64,000 nucleotides of DNA, from positions 10,167 to 74,166 of the forward strand of contig JBKPMR010000001.1 of NCBI GenBank assembly GCA_046732255.1, given 5' to 3'. Below are positions 33,260 through 41,820 of this stretch, in pieces (position 1 is the stretch's first letter; the number at the start of each line of letters is the position of its first letter). The notes beneath the pieces were generated by a model. That model did not search any database. It saw only the letters and a list, made by a program, of their open reading frames with translations, and was not told where the DNA came from. The DNA is from DATBLE01 sp046732255. Its GTDB lineage: Bacteria > Actinomycetota > Thermoleophilia > Gaiellales > Gaiellaceae. The position numbers were made by a program, and so were the translations under genes.

Positions 33260-35487
33260 GCGGGCTCGAGCTCGAGCTCGACCGGCTCGGCGCCGGGAAC
33301 GACCGCCGCGGTCTCCCGCGCATGGAGCAGCGTCGTCCTGACGATCAGCTTCGCGCGGGCGAAGTTGTCCAACTCGGTCGGCACGGGCCCGATCTCCTCT
33401 CCACGCGCGTAGGCGGCCGCGTTCCGGCCGATCGCGCGGTAGGAGTCGAGCGAGTAGAGCGGCGACATCCCGAACAGCTCGAGGTTGTCGAGCGGCTGGA
33501 GGTCGGCGCGGTGGATCACGGCTGTTCCCTTCGACTGGAGGCCGATCGCGATCCCGGAGCCGGAAAGCCTTGCCCCGTCGTGGCCGATGAAGGCGACGTC
33601 GGAGACGCGGCGGATGCGGACGAGCCGCGGCTCCGCGCCGCCCTCACGGATCCCGTGCGTCACCGCCCGCAGCACGTCCGCATGCGAGAGCCCGTTGATC
33701 GTCTCGCGGAGCGCGTCGGCAAACGCAGGCCCGACCGCGACCACGACCTCGTCCGGGTCGTCGTCTATCGTGGCAACATGTGTTTCCCGCACAGGCGACG
33801 GTACCCCGTTCGGCGAGACCTCTTCCCGCGGGTCGAGGACGTACGGCAGCTGCTGCAGCAGCTGCCAGCGCTCGCCCTCCAGGCGATAGCCCGTGCCCGG
33901 GCCTTCGTACAGATTCGGGTCGCTGACCGCCGAACGCACGGTGCCGTCGGGCTCGATGATCGCGGAGGTCTGGAGGTAGTCACCGGAGACGCGCTGGCGT
34001 TGCATCCCGAGGACGGCCTCGGCCACGTCGGCGAATCCGGCAGCGTCCAGCTCGCGGATGACGTCGAGCGCCGAGACGGCTCCCTCGAGTACTCGGTCGG
34101 CCGCGGCGACGTCGGCGGCGCGGTCGCGGTCCGGCACGTCCCGGCTCGCGTAACCGTAGGTGGCGGCCTCGACCTCCGCGTCCGTCACCGGCGGGAACCC
34201 GAGGCCGGCGAAGACCGCCTGCACCGCCTTCGCGGCCTTGGCCCGCACGGCCAGGACGTCCTTCTCGGCGACGGGCTCGATGCCGGCGTCCACCTGCCAG
34301 TCGCGCTGCACCGTCAGCCACTCCTCCAGGTCGTCGGCGTCGTAGTTGCCGCCGCCGAACGTGTTGTCCTCGCGCGGCATCACCGAGTAGCCGGACGTGA
34401 CGAAGTCGGTACCCGGCAGGAACTGCCCCATGAGCTTCGCCGTCTTGCGGATCTCGGAGTGCGAGGCGATCGCGTCGTTGCCCGAGGCGACCTCCAGGTC
34501 GAGCCAGGCTGCAAGGACGTTCTCGGCGAGGATCTCACGCACGCCGCCGGGCACCGAGAGCACGAGGGCAACGCACGAGATCGACCCGTTCTGCACGCCC
34601 TGCGATCCCGCCGCCCTGATCGAGGAAAGGCAGCGCGCCTCCAGGTACAGCATCGAACAGCCCTCGGCGTGCCCCATCAGCGCCTCCGAGCCGCCGCCGG
34701 ACGTGAACCGGACCTTCACGCCGCGCGACGCGTACGCCGACGCGAGGAACGCCTTCGACCAGGGCGTGTCGTCACCGTCGACGAACACCGGCTCGGTGCC
34801 GTAGACCGAGAGCGTCTCTGCGTAGGTGACGAGGCCCTGGATCGCGAGCTGGAGGTTCCGCCGCTCCTCGACCGCACACTGGGTCATCACTCCCGGGCGG
34901 CCGGTCTGGGAGCCGACGAGGATCGCGATCGCGTTCAGCGGCGCGTACCGGGAGACGCCGACGGTCGTCTCGAGCTCGGCGAGACCGCGCGCCGCCGCCT
35001 CGGCGGCGTCGGCGGCGAGCAAGGCCGGGTTCTCCTTCAGGTTCGTCACGTGCGCCTGGTTGGCCGGAGCCCGCCGGGCCCGCAGCTTCTTGAGCGCGAA
35101 CATCAGCTCGACCGGGTCGAGCCGGGCGACGATACGCGCCAGGCGGGCCGGCGTCAGGCCGCGCGACAGCCGGACGAGGTCGGCGCGTGGGACGTCCACG
35201 TCCACGAGCCTGCGGGCGATCTCCTCGTCCTTCAGCCCGGCCGCCTCGGCGGCGACGTCGAGATCGAGCCCGTAGCGGGCGACGAAGCGGTCGATGACGT
35301 CGAACTCGGCCGCCCGGCGACCGTCCATGGCGACGACTCGGCCGTTCTCGACCTCCAGCCCGGGCTCGGGATCGTTCGGCCCGTTCATCGCGACCAGGCC
35401 GAGCGCGGGATACGGCGAGATCAAGAGCTCCTTGCGGAGCTCCCGTCGCTCGCGCGAGACGAAGCGTTCAGACCGGCGTCCGCTCAC
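33256..35487 (-). CDS. B12-dependent diol/glycerol dehydratase, large and medium subunits fused
   Basis: 743 residues from the GTG at 35487 (the frame runs on, but homology starts near here). Residues up to about 560 match the large subunit: NGPNDPEP, RYAPLNAIAILVGSQTGRPG, VYGTEPVFVDGDDTPWSK, FLPGTDFVTSGYS and the C-terminal TGYRLEGERWQLL. From about 580 it continues as the medium subunit (VAVGPAF, SDVAFIGHDGARLSGSGI, IGLQSKGTAVIHRADL, PLDNLELF). The enzyme dehydrates 1,2-propanediol or glycerol by adenosylcobalamin radical chemistry. No microcompartment shell or reactivase gene is in the window. Confidence 0.92.
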   Translation of the reverse strand: MSGRRSERFVSRERRELRKELLISPYPALGLVAMNGPNDPEPGLEVENGRVVAMDGRRAAEFDVIDRFVARYGLDLDVAAEAAGLKDEEIARRLVDVDVPRADLVRLSRGLTPARLARIVARLDPVELMFALKKLRARRAPANQAHVTNLKENPALLAADAAEAAARGLAELETTVGVSRYAPLNAIAILVGSQTGRPGVMTQCAVEERRNLQLAIQGLVTYAETLSVYGTEPVFVDGDDTPWSKAFLASAYASRGVKVRFTSGGGSEALMGHAEGCSMLYLEARCLSSIRAAGSQGVQNGSISCVALVLSVPGGVREILAENVLAAWLDLEVASGNDAIASHSEIRKTAKLMGQFLPGTDFVTSGYSVMPREDNTFGGGNYDADDLEEWLTVQRDWQVDAGIEPVAEKDVLAVRAKAAKAVQAVFAGLGFPPVTDAEVEAATYGYASRDVPDRDRAADVAAADRVLEGAVSALDVIRELDAAGFADVAEAVLGMQRQRVSGDYLQTSAIIEPDGTVRSAVSDPNLYEGPGTGYRLEGERWQLLQQLPYVLDPREEVSPNGVPSPVRETHVATIDDDPDEVVVAVGPAFADALRETINGLSHADVLRAVTHGIREGGAEPRLVRIRRVSDVAFIGHDGARLSGSGIAIGLQSKGTAVIHRADLQPLDNLELFGMSPLYSLDSYRAIGRNAAAYARGEEIGPVPTELDNFARAKLIVRTTLLHARETAAVVPGAEPVELELEPA

Positions 35488-35899
35488 CGGTTCCCAGCAG
35501 ACCGCGCTCGGCGTACGCAGCCGCAGCCTCGCGCACGAAGGCGGCGGTGCGGGGAGCCTCGTAGTCCTCCTCCAAGCGGGCCGCCCAGGCCTCGAGCTCG
35601 GCCGCCGTCGAGCGGTGCGGCCGGAGCGCGGTGTAGATCTCGAGGATCGTCTCGCTCGGGACCCCCGCGAGCTCGGCCGCACGGGCGAGGTTCTCGGCGA
35701 GCTGGGCTCTTCCCGCCGCGAGCGCGACGTCTGACTGGCGCCGAAGCGTTTCCGGCGTCGCCCGGAGGTCCTCCGGGCCGATCTCGCCCGCCCGGACCGC
35801 GTCGATCGCGATCTCCTCGAGCGCGAGCCCCGACGCGGTCCGGACGAGGTCGGGCCTGCGCGACCCGAGCGGGTAATCCGAGACCGGATCGAAGCCCAT
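35468..35899 (-). CDS. B12-dependent diol/glycerol dehydratase, small subunit
   Basis: 143 residues from the ATG at 35899. It matches the PduE/DhaB3 small subunit over its length: DYPLGSRRPDLVRTASGLAL, EDLRATPETLRRQSDVALAAGRAQLAENLARAAEL, ILEIYTALRPHRST and AAFVREAAAAYAERGLL. It overlaps the large/medium fusion gene by 20 bases and is first in the minus-strand operon. The divergent region 35900-35952 separates it from the plus-strand mini-ORF. Confidence 0.92.
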   Translation of the reverse strand: MGFDPVSDYPLGSRRPDLVRTASGLALEEIAIDAVRAGEIGPEDLRATPETLRRQSDVALAAGRAQLAENLARAAELAGVPSETILEIYTALRPHRSTAAELEAWAARLEEDYEAPRTAAFVREAAAAYAERGLLGTGERTPV

Positions 35900-35952
35900 C
35901 GCGGACAGCTTAGAGTTGGGCGTCGAAGCCCGACAAGGAGGAGAAGCCCGAG

Positions 35953-36000
35953 ATGAAGTCCTTCCCACTCGTGACGAACCCGTTCAACCGCGTCCTCTAG
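35953..36000 (+). CDS. 15-codon ORF with strong ribosome site (leader peptide candidate)
   Basis: ATG at 35953 after AAGGAGGAG (35936-35944), encoding MKSFPLVTNPFNRVL and a TAG stop 5 bases before the ATG of the SDR gene. Its ribosome site is better than that of the SDR itself, so translation of the SDR may depend on it. It has no run of one amino acid as in attenuation peptides. Conservation is not known to me; it could also be only a coupling device. Confidence 0.5.
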   Translation: MKSFPLVTNPFNRVL

Positions 36001-36005
36001 AGCCG

Positions 36006-36725
36006 ATGGCGAACACCTATGACTTCAGCGGTCGGGTGGCGCTCGTCACGGGCGGCGCCAGCGGGATCGGAGCGGCGACCGCGTCCCGGCTGCGTGAGGG
36101 CGGCGCGCAGGTGGCGCTCTTCGACCGCGAGGCGGTCGATGGGTATCCCTCCGTCACGGGCGACATCGCCTCGTCCGCGGACGTAAATGCGTGCGTCGCC
36201 GAGGTCGAGCGGGAGCTGGGACCGATCGACGTGCTGGTCAACTCGGCCGGCGTGCCGGGCGAGTCGATCCGGACGACGGAGGTGACGGACGAGGAGTGGC
36301 AGCGGGTCCTTGCGATCAACGCAAACGGCAGCTTCTACATGTGCCGGGCCGTGCTCCCCGGGATGATGGCGCGCGGCTACGGCCGCATCGTCCTCGTCGC
36401 GTCGATCGCCGGCAAGGAGGGAAACCCGATGGCGGCCGCCTACTCGGCGAGCAAGGCGGCGGTGATCGCGATGACGAAGTCGATCGGCAAGGACGTCGCC
36501 GGCTCGGGAGTGCTCGTCAACTGCATCGCGCCGGCGGTGATCGAGACACCCATCCTCGAAGGCCTCTCGCAGCACCACATCGACTACATGGTCGAGCGGA
36601 TCCCGCTCGGGCGGATGGGACGCGCGGAGGAGGTGGCCGCGCTCGCATGCTTCTTGGCCAGCGAGGACCTGTCATTCTCGACGGGGGCCGCCTTCGACAT
36701 CTCGGGCGGGCGGGCCGTCTACTGA
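36006..36725 (+). CDS. Short-chain dehydrogenase/reductase
   Basis: 239 residues from the ATG at 36006. ALVTGGASGIGAAT nucleotide loop, acidic LFDRE after beta 2 (NAD preference), NSAG motif, Ser in VASIAGKEG, YSASK, and the C-terminal FDISGGRAVY. FabG-like oxidoreductase of a hydroxy-acid or polyol. It leads a plus-strand series of five catabolic genes and overlaps the FAH gene by one base (TGATG). Confidence 0.9.
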   Translation: MANTYDFSGRVALVTGGASGIGAATASRLREGGAQVALFDREAVDGYPSVTGDIASSADVNACVAEVERELGPIDVLVNSAGVPGESIRTTEVTDEEWQRVLAINANGSFYMCRAVLPGMMARGYGRIVLVASIAGKEGNPMAAAYSASKAAVIAMTKSIGKDVAGSGVLVNCIAPAVIETPILEGLSQHHIDYMVERIPLGRMGRAEEVAALACFLASEDLSFSTGAAFDISGGRAVY

Positions 36726-37504
36726 TGCTGCGATTCCGCCACCACACCAACGGCGGGATCGTGGAGGCGACCGCCGAGTCACCCGCCGAGCTGAACGACT
36801 ACCGCCTCGCGATCCCGGTCGAGCCTCCAGAAGTCTGGTGTGCCGGCGTCACCTACGCCCGTAGCCGGGACGCGCGGGTCGAGGAGAGTGCCGTCAAGGA
36901 CGTGTACACGATGGTCTACGACGCGGAGCGCCCCGAGCTGTTCATGAAGGACGCGGGCTGCCGGCGAACGGTCGGGCCCGGCGAGCCGATCGGCGTCCGT
37001 GCGGATTCCGGTTGGGACGTCCCGGAGCCCGAGGTCGGTGTCGTGCTCGGACCGAACGGCGCGCTTGCCGGGCTGACGATCGGCAACGACGTCTCCTCGC
37101 GCTCGATCGAAGGCGAGAACCCGCTCTACATCGCGCAGGCCAAGACGTTCGCCGGCGCCTGCGCCATCGGCCCCGCGATCCTCGTCCCCGAGGACTGGGA
37201 CGCGCCGCTGGAGATCCGCCTGCGGATCGTCGACGGCGACGGCCTCGAGCTCTTCGCCGGCGCGACGTCCACCGCGAAGATGCGCCGCTCGTTCGCCGAG
37301 CTCGTCGACTGGCTGCTCCGCGACAACCCGGTGCCCGCCGGAAGCGTGCTGCTCACCGGCACCGGGCTCGTCCCACCCGATGCTTTCACGCTCGAGCCCG
37401 GCCACATCGTCGAGATCACCGTGCCGGAGATCGGCATCCTGAGAAACCCGGTGGCGCCGGCCGCCGAGCTGACCGCCAGTGGAAGGAGCGACAACGATGA
37501 CTGA
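36725..37504 (+). CDS. Fumarylacetoacetate-hydrolase-family protein
   Basis: 259 residues. VWCAGVTYARSRDAR and ELFMKDAG near the N-terminus, the metal site in PEPEVGVVLGPNG, LTIGNDVSSRSIEGENPLYIAQAKTF, and LTGTGLVPPDAFTLEPGHIVEI. The pattern is closest to sugar-acid dehydratases and 2-keto-3-deoxy-pentonate-type members of the FAH family. Together with the preceding SDR and following ALDH it suggests oxidation of a sugar or sugar acid. Confidence 0.85.
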   Translation: MLRFRHHTNGGIVEATAESPAELNDYRLAIPVEPPEVWCAGVTYARSRDARVEESAVKDVYTMVYDAERPELFMKDAGCRRTVGPGEPIGVRADSGWDVPEPEVGVVLGPNGALAGLTIGNDVSSRSIEGENPLYIAQAKTFAGACAIGPAILVPEDWDAPLEIRLRIVDGDGLELFAGATSTAKMRRSFAELVDWLLRDNPVPAGSVLLTGTGLVPPDAFTLEPGHIVEITVPEIGILRNPVAPAAELTASGRSDNDD

Positions 37505-37513
37505 GGTCAAACG

Positions 37514-39037
37514 ATGAGCACGGAGAGGGACAGGCAGACGATGAGCGCAGAGAGGGACAGGTCTGACAGACCTGTCCCCGGTTCCGTTGAAGCACCGTCC
37601 CGACCCGCATTCGCCAACTTCGTCGCGGGCGAGTGGCGTCCGAGCCGGTCCGGACAGACGTACGAGAAGCGCGGCCCATGGCGGCCGTCAGAGCCGATCG
37701 GCGACTTTCCCGCATCCGGCGCGGACGACGTCGATGCCGCCGTCGAGGCAGCCGCTGCCGCCTTCCCAGAGTGGTCGCGGCGACCGGCGGCGCAGCGGGG
37801 CGCGATCCTCATCGCCGCCGCCGACGCAATCGAGCGGCGGGTCGAGCAGGTCGCGCAGGACATGACGCTCGAGATGGGCAAGCCGCTGCGCGAGGCGCGC
37901 ATGGAAGCGGCTCGCGGCGCCGCGATCCTGCGCTACTTCGCCGGCGAGGCATGGCGGCCGAAAGGCGAGCTCTTCGAGCAGTCGGCCACCGGAAGCTCGG
38001 TCTACACCGTGCGCAGGCCGCTCGGCGTCGTCGCCCTGATCACGCCCTGGAACTTCCCGGCCGCGATCCCGGCGTGGAAGGCGGCGCCTGCGCTGATCTA
38101 CGGCAACACCGTCGTGATGAAGCTCGCACAGGAGGCGCCGCTGACCGGCCTGCACCTCGCCGCCTGCCTCGAGGAGGCCGGGATCCCGGCAGGCGTCTTC
38201 AACATCGTGATCGGCCGTGGCTCGGAGGTCGGGACACCGCTCGTCCGGCATCCGACGGTGAAGGCGATCTCCTTCACCGGCTCGGTCGCGGTCGGCAACC
38301 AGGTTCGGGAAGAGGCGACCGCACTCGACAAGCGCGTCCAGCTCGAGCTCGGCGGGCACAACCCGCTGATCGTGATGGCGGACGCCGATCTCGGGCGCGC
38401 GGTCGAGGCCGCGTATGCCGGGGCGTTCTGGTCGGCCGGGCAAAAGTGCACCGCGACCCGGCGGATCTACGTCGAGGACGCCGTCTACGACGACTTCCGT
38501 GAGCGCCTGCTGGAGCGGATCGGGAGTGGAACGGTCGGCGACCCGACCGATCCGACCACCGAGGTCGGCCCGATCGTGAACGAGAAGCAGCTCGAGGAAG
38601 TGCTGGCCGGAATCGAGCGCGGGAAGGCCGAAGGTGGAACCGTCGTCGCCGGCGGAGAGCGTACCGACGACGAGGCGTTCCTCCTCGCGCCGACGGTGTT
38701 CGAGGACGTTGCCGACGAGGCGTTCCTCTCCTGCGAGGAGGTCTTCGGTCCGGTGACGTCGCTCTACCGCTTCGCCGACGTCGACGAGGCGCTTCGCCGT
38801 GCGAACGCGGTCGAGTTCGGTCTCTCCGCCTCGATCTTCACGAGCAATCTCGCGACCGCGCAGCGGTTCGTGGACGAGCTCCAGGCCGGGATCCTGCACG
38901 TCAACTCGCAGACGGCGGGTGCCGACGTGCACGTTCCCTTCGGCGGGATGAAGGGCTCGGGCTACGGCCCGCACGAGCAGGGCCAAGCGGCGATCGAGTT
39001 CTACACGGAGGTCGTGACCGTCTATCAGGACGTCTAA
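37514..39037 (+). CDS. NAD(P)-dependent aldehyde dehydrogenase
   Basis: 507 residues. Catalytic Cys312 (GQKCTATR) and Glu278 (LELGGHNPL), FTGSVAVGNQV coenzyme motif, and the PFGGMKGSGYG C-terminus; close to 2,5-dioxovalerate/succinate-semialdehyde-type enzymes. The enzyme body begins near residue 33 (FANFVAGEW). The first 25 or so residues come from a duplicated GAGAGGGACAG stretch and the palindrome 37554-37578, so they may be a repeat-derived extension. An internal ATG at 37541 is another possible start. Confidence 0.9.
   Translation: MSTERDRQTMSAERDRSDRPVPGSVEAPSRPAFANFVAGEWRPSRSGQTYEKRGPWRPSEPIGDFPASGADDVDAAVEAAAAAFPEWSRRPAAQRGAILIAAADAIERRVEQVAQDMTLEMGKPLREARMEAARGAAILRYFAGEAWRPKGELFEQSATGSSVYTVRRPLGVVALITPWNFPAAIPAWKAAPALIYGNTVVMKLAQEAPLTGLHLAACLEEAGIPAGVFNIVIGRGSEVGTPLVRHPTVKAISFTGSVAVGNQVREEATALDKRVQLELGGHNPLIVMADADLGRAVEAAYAGAFWSAGQKCTATRRIYVEDAVYDDFRERLLERIGSGTVGDPTDPTTEVGPIVNEKQLEEVLAGIERGKAEGGTVVAGGERTDDEAFLLAPTVFEDVADEAFLSCEEVFGPVTSLYRFADVDEALRRANAVEFGLSASIFTSNLATAQRFVDELQAGILHVNSQTAGADVHVPFGGMKGSGYGPHEQGQAAIEFYTEVVTVYQDV
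37554..37578. repeat. 25-bp palindrome inside the ALDH N-terminal coding region
   Basis: Two perfect 12-base arms, the left being GGGACAGGTCTG, around a central A at 37566. The GGGACAG end is shared with the hairpin at 15677. It lies 40 bases after the annotated start and would form a strong hairpin in the mRNA. Confidence 0.75.
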
Positions 39038-39080
39038 ACGCACCAGAGCGTGACGCTTCATCCACCGAACGACATGTCCC

Positions 39081-39120
39081 AGGGACAGTCCCTCGGCCGT
39101 GTCCCGGAGGGACACGGCCG
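39081..39120. repeat. REP palindrome plus 12-bp hairpin abutting the epimerase start
   Basis: AGGGACAGTCCCT (39081-39093) is followed directly by CGGCCGTGTCCC / GGGACACGGCCG (39094-39105 with 39109-39120), a 12-bp stem with a GGA loop. The hairpin ends one base before the ATG at 39121, and the only ribosome-site-like sequence, GGAGG (39106-39110), lies in its loop and right arm. Confidence 0.75.
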
Positions 39121-40011
39121 ATGAACGAGCGCTGGCTCGTCACCGGCGCCCTCGGGTGCATCGGGGCGTGGACCTGCGCAACGCTCGTCCGCGAGGGCGC
39201 GCGCGTCACGGCGTTCGACCTCGGCGACAACCTCGCCCGGCTGCGGTTGATCGCAACGCCGCAGGAGATCGACGGGATCGAGTTCGAGCGCGGCGACATC
39301 ACCGAGCTCGAGACCGTCGAGCGGGTTCTCGCCGAGCACGAGATCACCCATGTCGTGCATCTCGCCGCGCTGCAGGTGCCGTTCGTTCGCGAGAACCCGG
39401 TGCTCGGCTCGCGGGTCAACGTGACCGGAACGGTCAACGTCTTCGAGGCGGCGAAGCGGGTCGGGCTCCGGACGCCGATCGCCTATGCGAGCTCAGCCGC
39501 GATCTACGACCGCGAAGGCACTGTCGCTCCGAGCACGCTGTACGGTGTCTTCAAGCTCACGAACGAGGGAACGGCGGCGATCTTCGCGGCCGATCACGGC
39601 GTCTCGAGCGTCGGTTTGCGGCCCTTCACGGTGTACGGCCCCGGCCGCGACCAGGGCATGACCGCCGGTCCCACGCTGGCGATTGCCGCCGCGGTGCGCG
39701 GGGAGCCGTACCGGATCGCCTTCGGCGGCGCAACGCAGCTGCAGTACGCCGGCGACGTCGCGGGCGCGTTCATCCAGGCGGCGCGCTCGACGCCCTCGGG
39801 CTCACTGACCTTCTGCATCGGTGGGCCGGCCACCTCGATCGCCGACTTCGTCGCGCTGGTCGGGGACATTGTTCCGGGTTCGGAGATCTCGTACGACGAC
39901 ACCGTCCTCCCGTTCCCCGACCAGCTGCCGCAGCCCTGGTTCGACTCCCCGCTGACGCCGCTCGAGGCTGGGGTGCGCGAGACGGCGGCGATCCTGCGAA
40001 GCGTCGTATAG
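39121..40011 (+). CDS. NAD-dependent epimerase/dehydratase
   Basis: 296 residues. VTGALGCIGAWT nucleotide loop, AFDLGDN after beta 2, HLAALQVPFVRENP, and catalytic YGVFK (Tyr-x3-Lys) with Ser in ASSAAIYD. Extended SDR acting on a sugar or sugar nucleotide. Between the ALDH and ThDP-enzyme genes on the same strand. Its start is tucked directly behind a REP-type hairpin. Confidence 0.87.
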   Translation: MNERWLVTGALGCIGAWTCATLVREGARVTAFDLGDNLARLRLIATPQEIDGIEFERGDITELETVERVLAEHEITHVVHLAALQVPFVRENPVLGSRVNVTGTVNVFEAAKRVGLRTPIAYASSAAIYDREGTVAPSTLYGVFKLTNEGTAAIFAADHGVSSVGLRPFTVYGPGRDQGMTAGPTLAIAAAVRGEPYRIAFGGATQLQYAGDVAGAFIQAARSTPSGSLTFCIGGPATSIADFVALVGDIVPGSEISYDDTVLPFPDQLPQPWFDSPLTPLEAGVRETAAILRSVV

Positions 40012-40041
40012 TCGGGCTCAACCGACCGGAAAGGGGAGAAC

Positions 40042-41820
40042 ATGGCCGAGATCCGAGGCTGCGACCTCGTCGTCGAGTACCTGATCAAGGAGAAGGTCCC
40101 CTACATGTTCGGCTATGCCGGGCACGGGGCGGTCGGGCTGCTAGACGGGGTCTACAACCACCAGGACGAGATCAAGATCATCTTCCCGCGGATCGAGTCG
40201 GCGGCCGGGTACATGGCCGACGCGTACTACCGCGCGTCCGGCAGGGTGATCCCGGTGTACACGTCCACGGGCCCCGGCCCGATGCTGCTGACGGTGGCGA
40301 TGGCGAACGCCTTCTACGACTCGTCCGCCTTCATCGCGATCACGGGCCAGGTGGCGACGAACCAGTACGACTCGGGCGCGCTGCAGGAGGAGTACCGGCA
40401 CTACCAGGCGGACTTCCCGAGCATCGCGAAGGTGATCACGAAACGGAGCTTCCAGGCTCAGAGCGTCGAGGACCTGGGCAAGTTCCTGCCCAAGGCGTTC
40501 AAGCTCTCCCGCACCGGTCGCCCCGGCCCGGTGCACGTCGACGTCCCCTACGACCTCTGGATCCGCTCCGCTGATGTCGACGTGCCCGAGCCGGAGGAGC
40601 GGTCGGTGAGCCTCGAGTGGCGCACGCCGGGCTCGCCGGAGGCAGTCGCCCGCGCGCTCGAGCTGCTGCTGAAGGCGAAGCGGCCGCTGATTCTCGCCGG
40701 CGGCGGGGTGATCTCGTCCGAGGCAACCGAGGAGCTTCAGCGGTTCGCCGAGCACGTGAACGTCCCGGTCTACTCGACCTTCATGGGAAAGGGAGCGCTG
40801 TCCGCGCGTCACCCGCTGCATCTCGGCATCGCCGGCTGCTGGGGCGAGTACCCGGCGACCGAGGCGGCGAAGAACGCGGACGTCATCCTCGCGCTCGGCT
40901 GCCGGTTCTCCGACATTCACTGCTCGTCCTGGGTGCCGGGCTACACGTACAACATCCCGCCCACGAAGCTGATCCACGTCGACCTCGACCCGCAGGAGAT
41001 CGGCCGCAACTACCCGACCGAGCTGGGGATCGTCGGCGACGCTCGCGAGGTGCTCCGCCAGCTGAGCGAGCTCGCGGGTCGTGAGGCGAAGCGCGAGCGC
41101 TCGCCCTGGATCGACCAGGTGGAGGCCTGGAAGGAGGAGTGGTCGAACTTCATCGAGCCGGAGAAGGCGAGCGACGGCACGCCGATCGACCCGCGCCGCG
41201 TGATCGCAGAGCTGCGCAAGGCGGCGCCGGACGACACGCTGATGATTACCGACACGGGCAACCACCAGACCTGGGTGGAGCAGTACTGGGATGCGTACGA
41301 GCCCCGCTCGGTGTTCACGCCCGGCGGCTTCGCCGGCATGGGCTTCGGCACCTGCGGCGTCCTCGGCGTCAAGCTCGCGCGGCCGGACCGGCCGGCGATC
41401 TGCGTCACGAGCGACGGCAGCTTCATGATGTTCCCCGGAGCAGTCGCCACCGCCGTCGAGCACGACATCCCCGCGGTCTGGGTGATCTTCAACAACTACA
41501 CGATCGGGGTCATCCGCGACCTCCAGCGCTTCTACATGGACAACCGGGAGATCGGGACGAGCTTCGTGAAGCAGTCGACCGGCGAGTTCTGGAACCCGGA
41601 CTTCGCGGCGATGGCCGAGGCAATGGGCGCGGGCGCCGTGTCCGTCGACCAGCCGAGCGATCTCGCCGACGCGTTCGACACCGCGCTGAAGGCCGGCGGC
41701 CCGTACGTGGTCGACGTGAAGATCAACCGCGACACCGCCGTCCCGCTGATCGGCACCTGGCAGTTCCCGCCGATCACGCAGGCAGAGCCGACGTTCGGAA
41801 AGCGGCTGGTGATCACGTAG
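40042..41820 (+). CDS. Thiamine-diphosphate-dependent enzyme, acetolactate-synthase-like
   Basis: 592 residues with AAGGGGAG upstream. The N-terminal PYR domain has the activating Glu52 (RIESAAGYMADAY), the middle domain GKGALSARHPLHLGIAG, and the PP domain the Mg/ThDP motif TSDGSFMMFPGAVATAVEHDIPAVWVIFNN (shown only from 451 onward). The family also includes glyoxylate carboligase and benzoylformate decarboxylase; the exact reaction is unknown. Its TAG overlaps the chelatase frame as GTAG. Confidence 0.87.
   Translation: MAEIRGCDLVVEYLIKEKVPYMFGYAGHGAVGLLDGVYNHQDEIKIIFPRIESAAGYMADAYYRASGRVIPVYTSTGPGPMLLTVAMANAFYDSSAFIAITGQVATNQYDSGALQEEYRHYQADFPSIAKVITKRSFQAQSVEDLGKFLPKAFKLSRTGRPGPVHVDVPYDLWIRSADVDVPEPEERSVSLEWRTPGSPEAVARALELLLKAKRPLILAGGGVISSEATEELQRFAEHVNVPVYSTFMGKGALSARHPLHLGIAGCWGEYPATEAAKNADVILALGCRFSDIHCSSWVPGYTYNIPPTKLIHVDLDPQEIGRNYPTELGIVGDAREVLRQLSELAGREAKRERSPWIDQVEAWKEEWSNFIEPEKASDGTPIDPRRVIAELRKAAPDDTLMITDTGNHQTWVEQYWDAYEPRSVFTPGGFAGMGFGTCGVLGVKLARPDRPAICVTSDGSFMMFPGAVATAVEHDIPAVWVIFNNYTIGVIRDLQRFYMDNREIGTSFVKQSTGEFWNPDFAAMAEAMGAGAVSVDQPSDLADAFDTALKAGGPYVVDVKINRDTAVPLIGTWQFPPITQAEPTFGKRLVIT

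Noticed and set aside
33322..35913. An 863-codon open frame on the plus strand
   Set aside because: It lies opposite the diol dehydratase genes, whose family match is unmistakable over the full length.
39081..39120. Rho-independent terminator of the ALDH gene
   Set aside because: No T tract, and the stem abuts the next start codon; it is better read as a REP-derived translational element.
40042..41820. Assignment of the ThDP enzyme as acetolactate synthase IlvB
   Set aside because: No small regulatory subunit or branched-chain biosynthesis genes adjoin and the catabolic context differs, so only the family is named.
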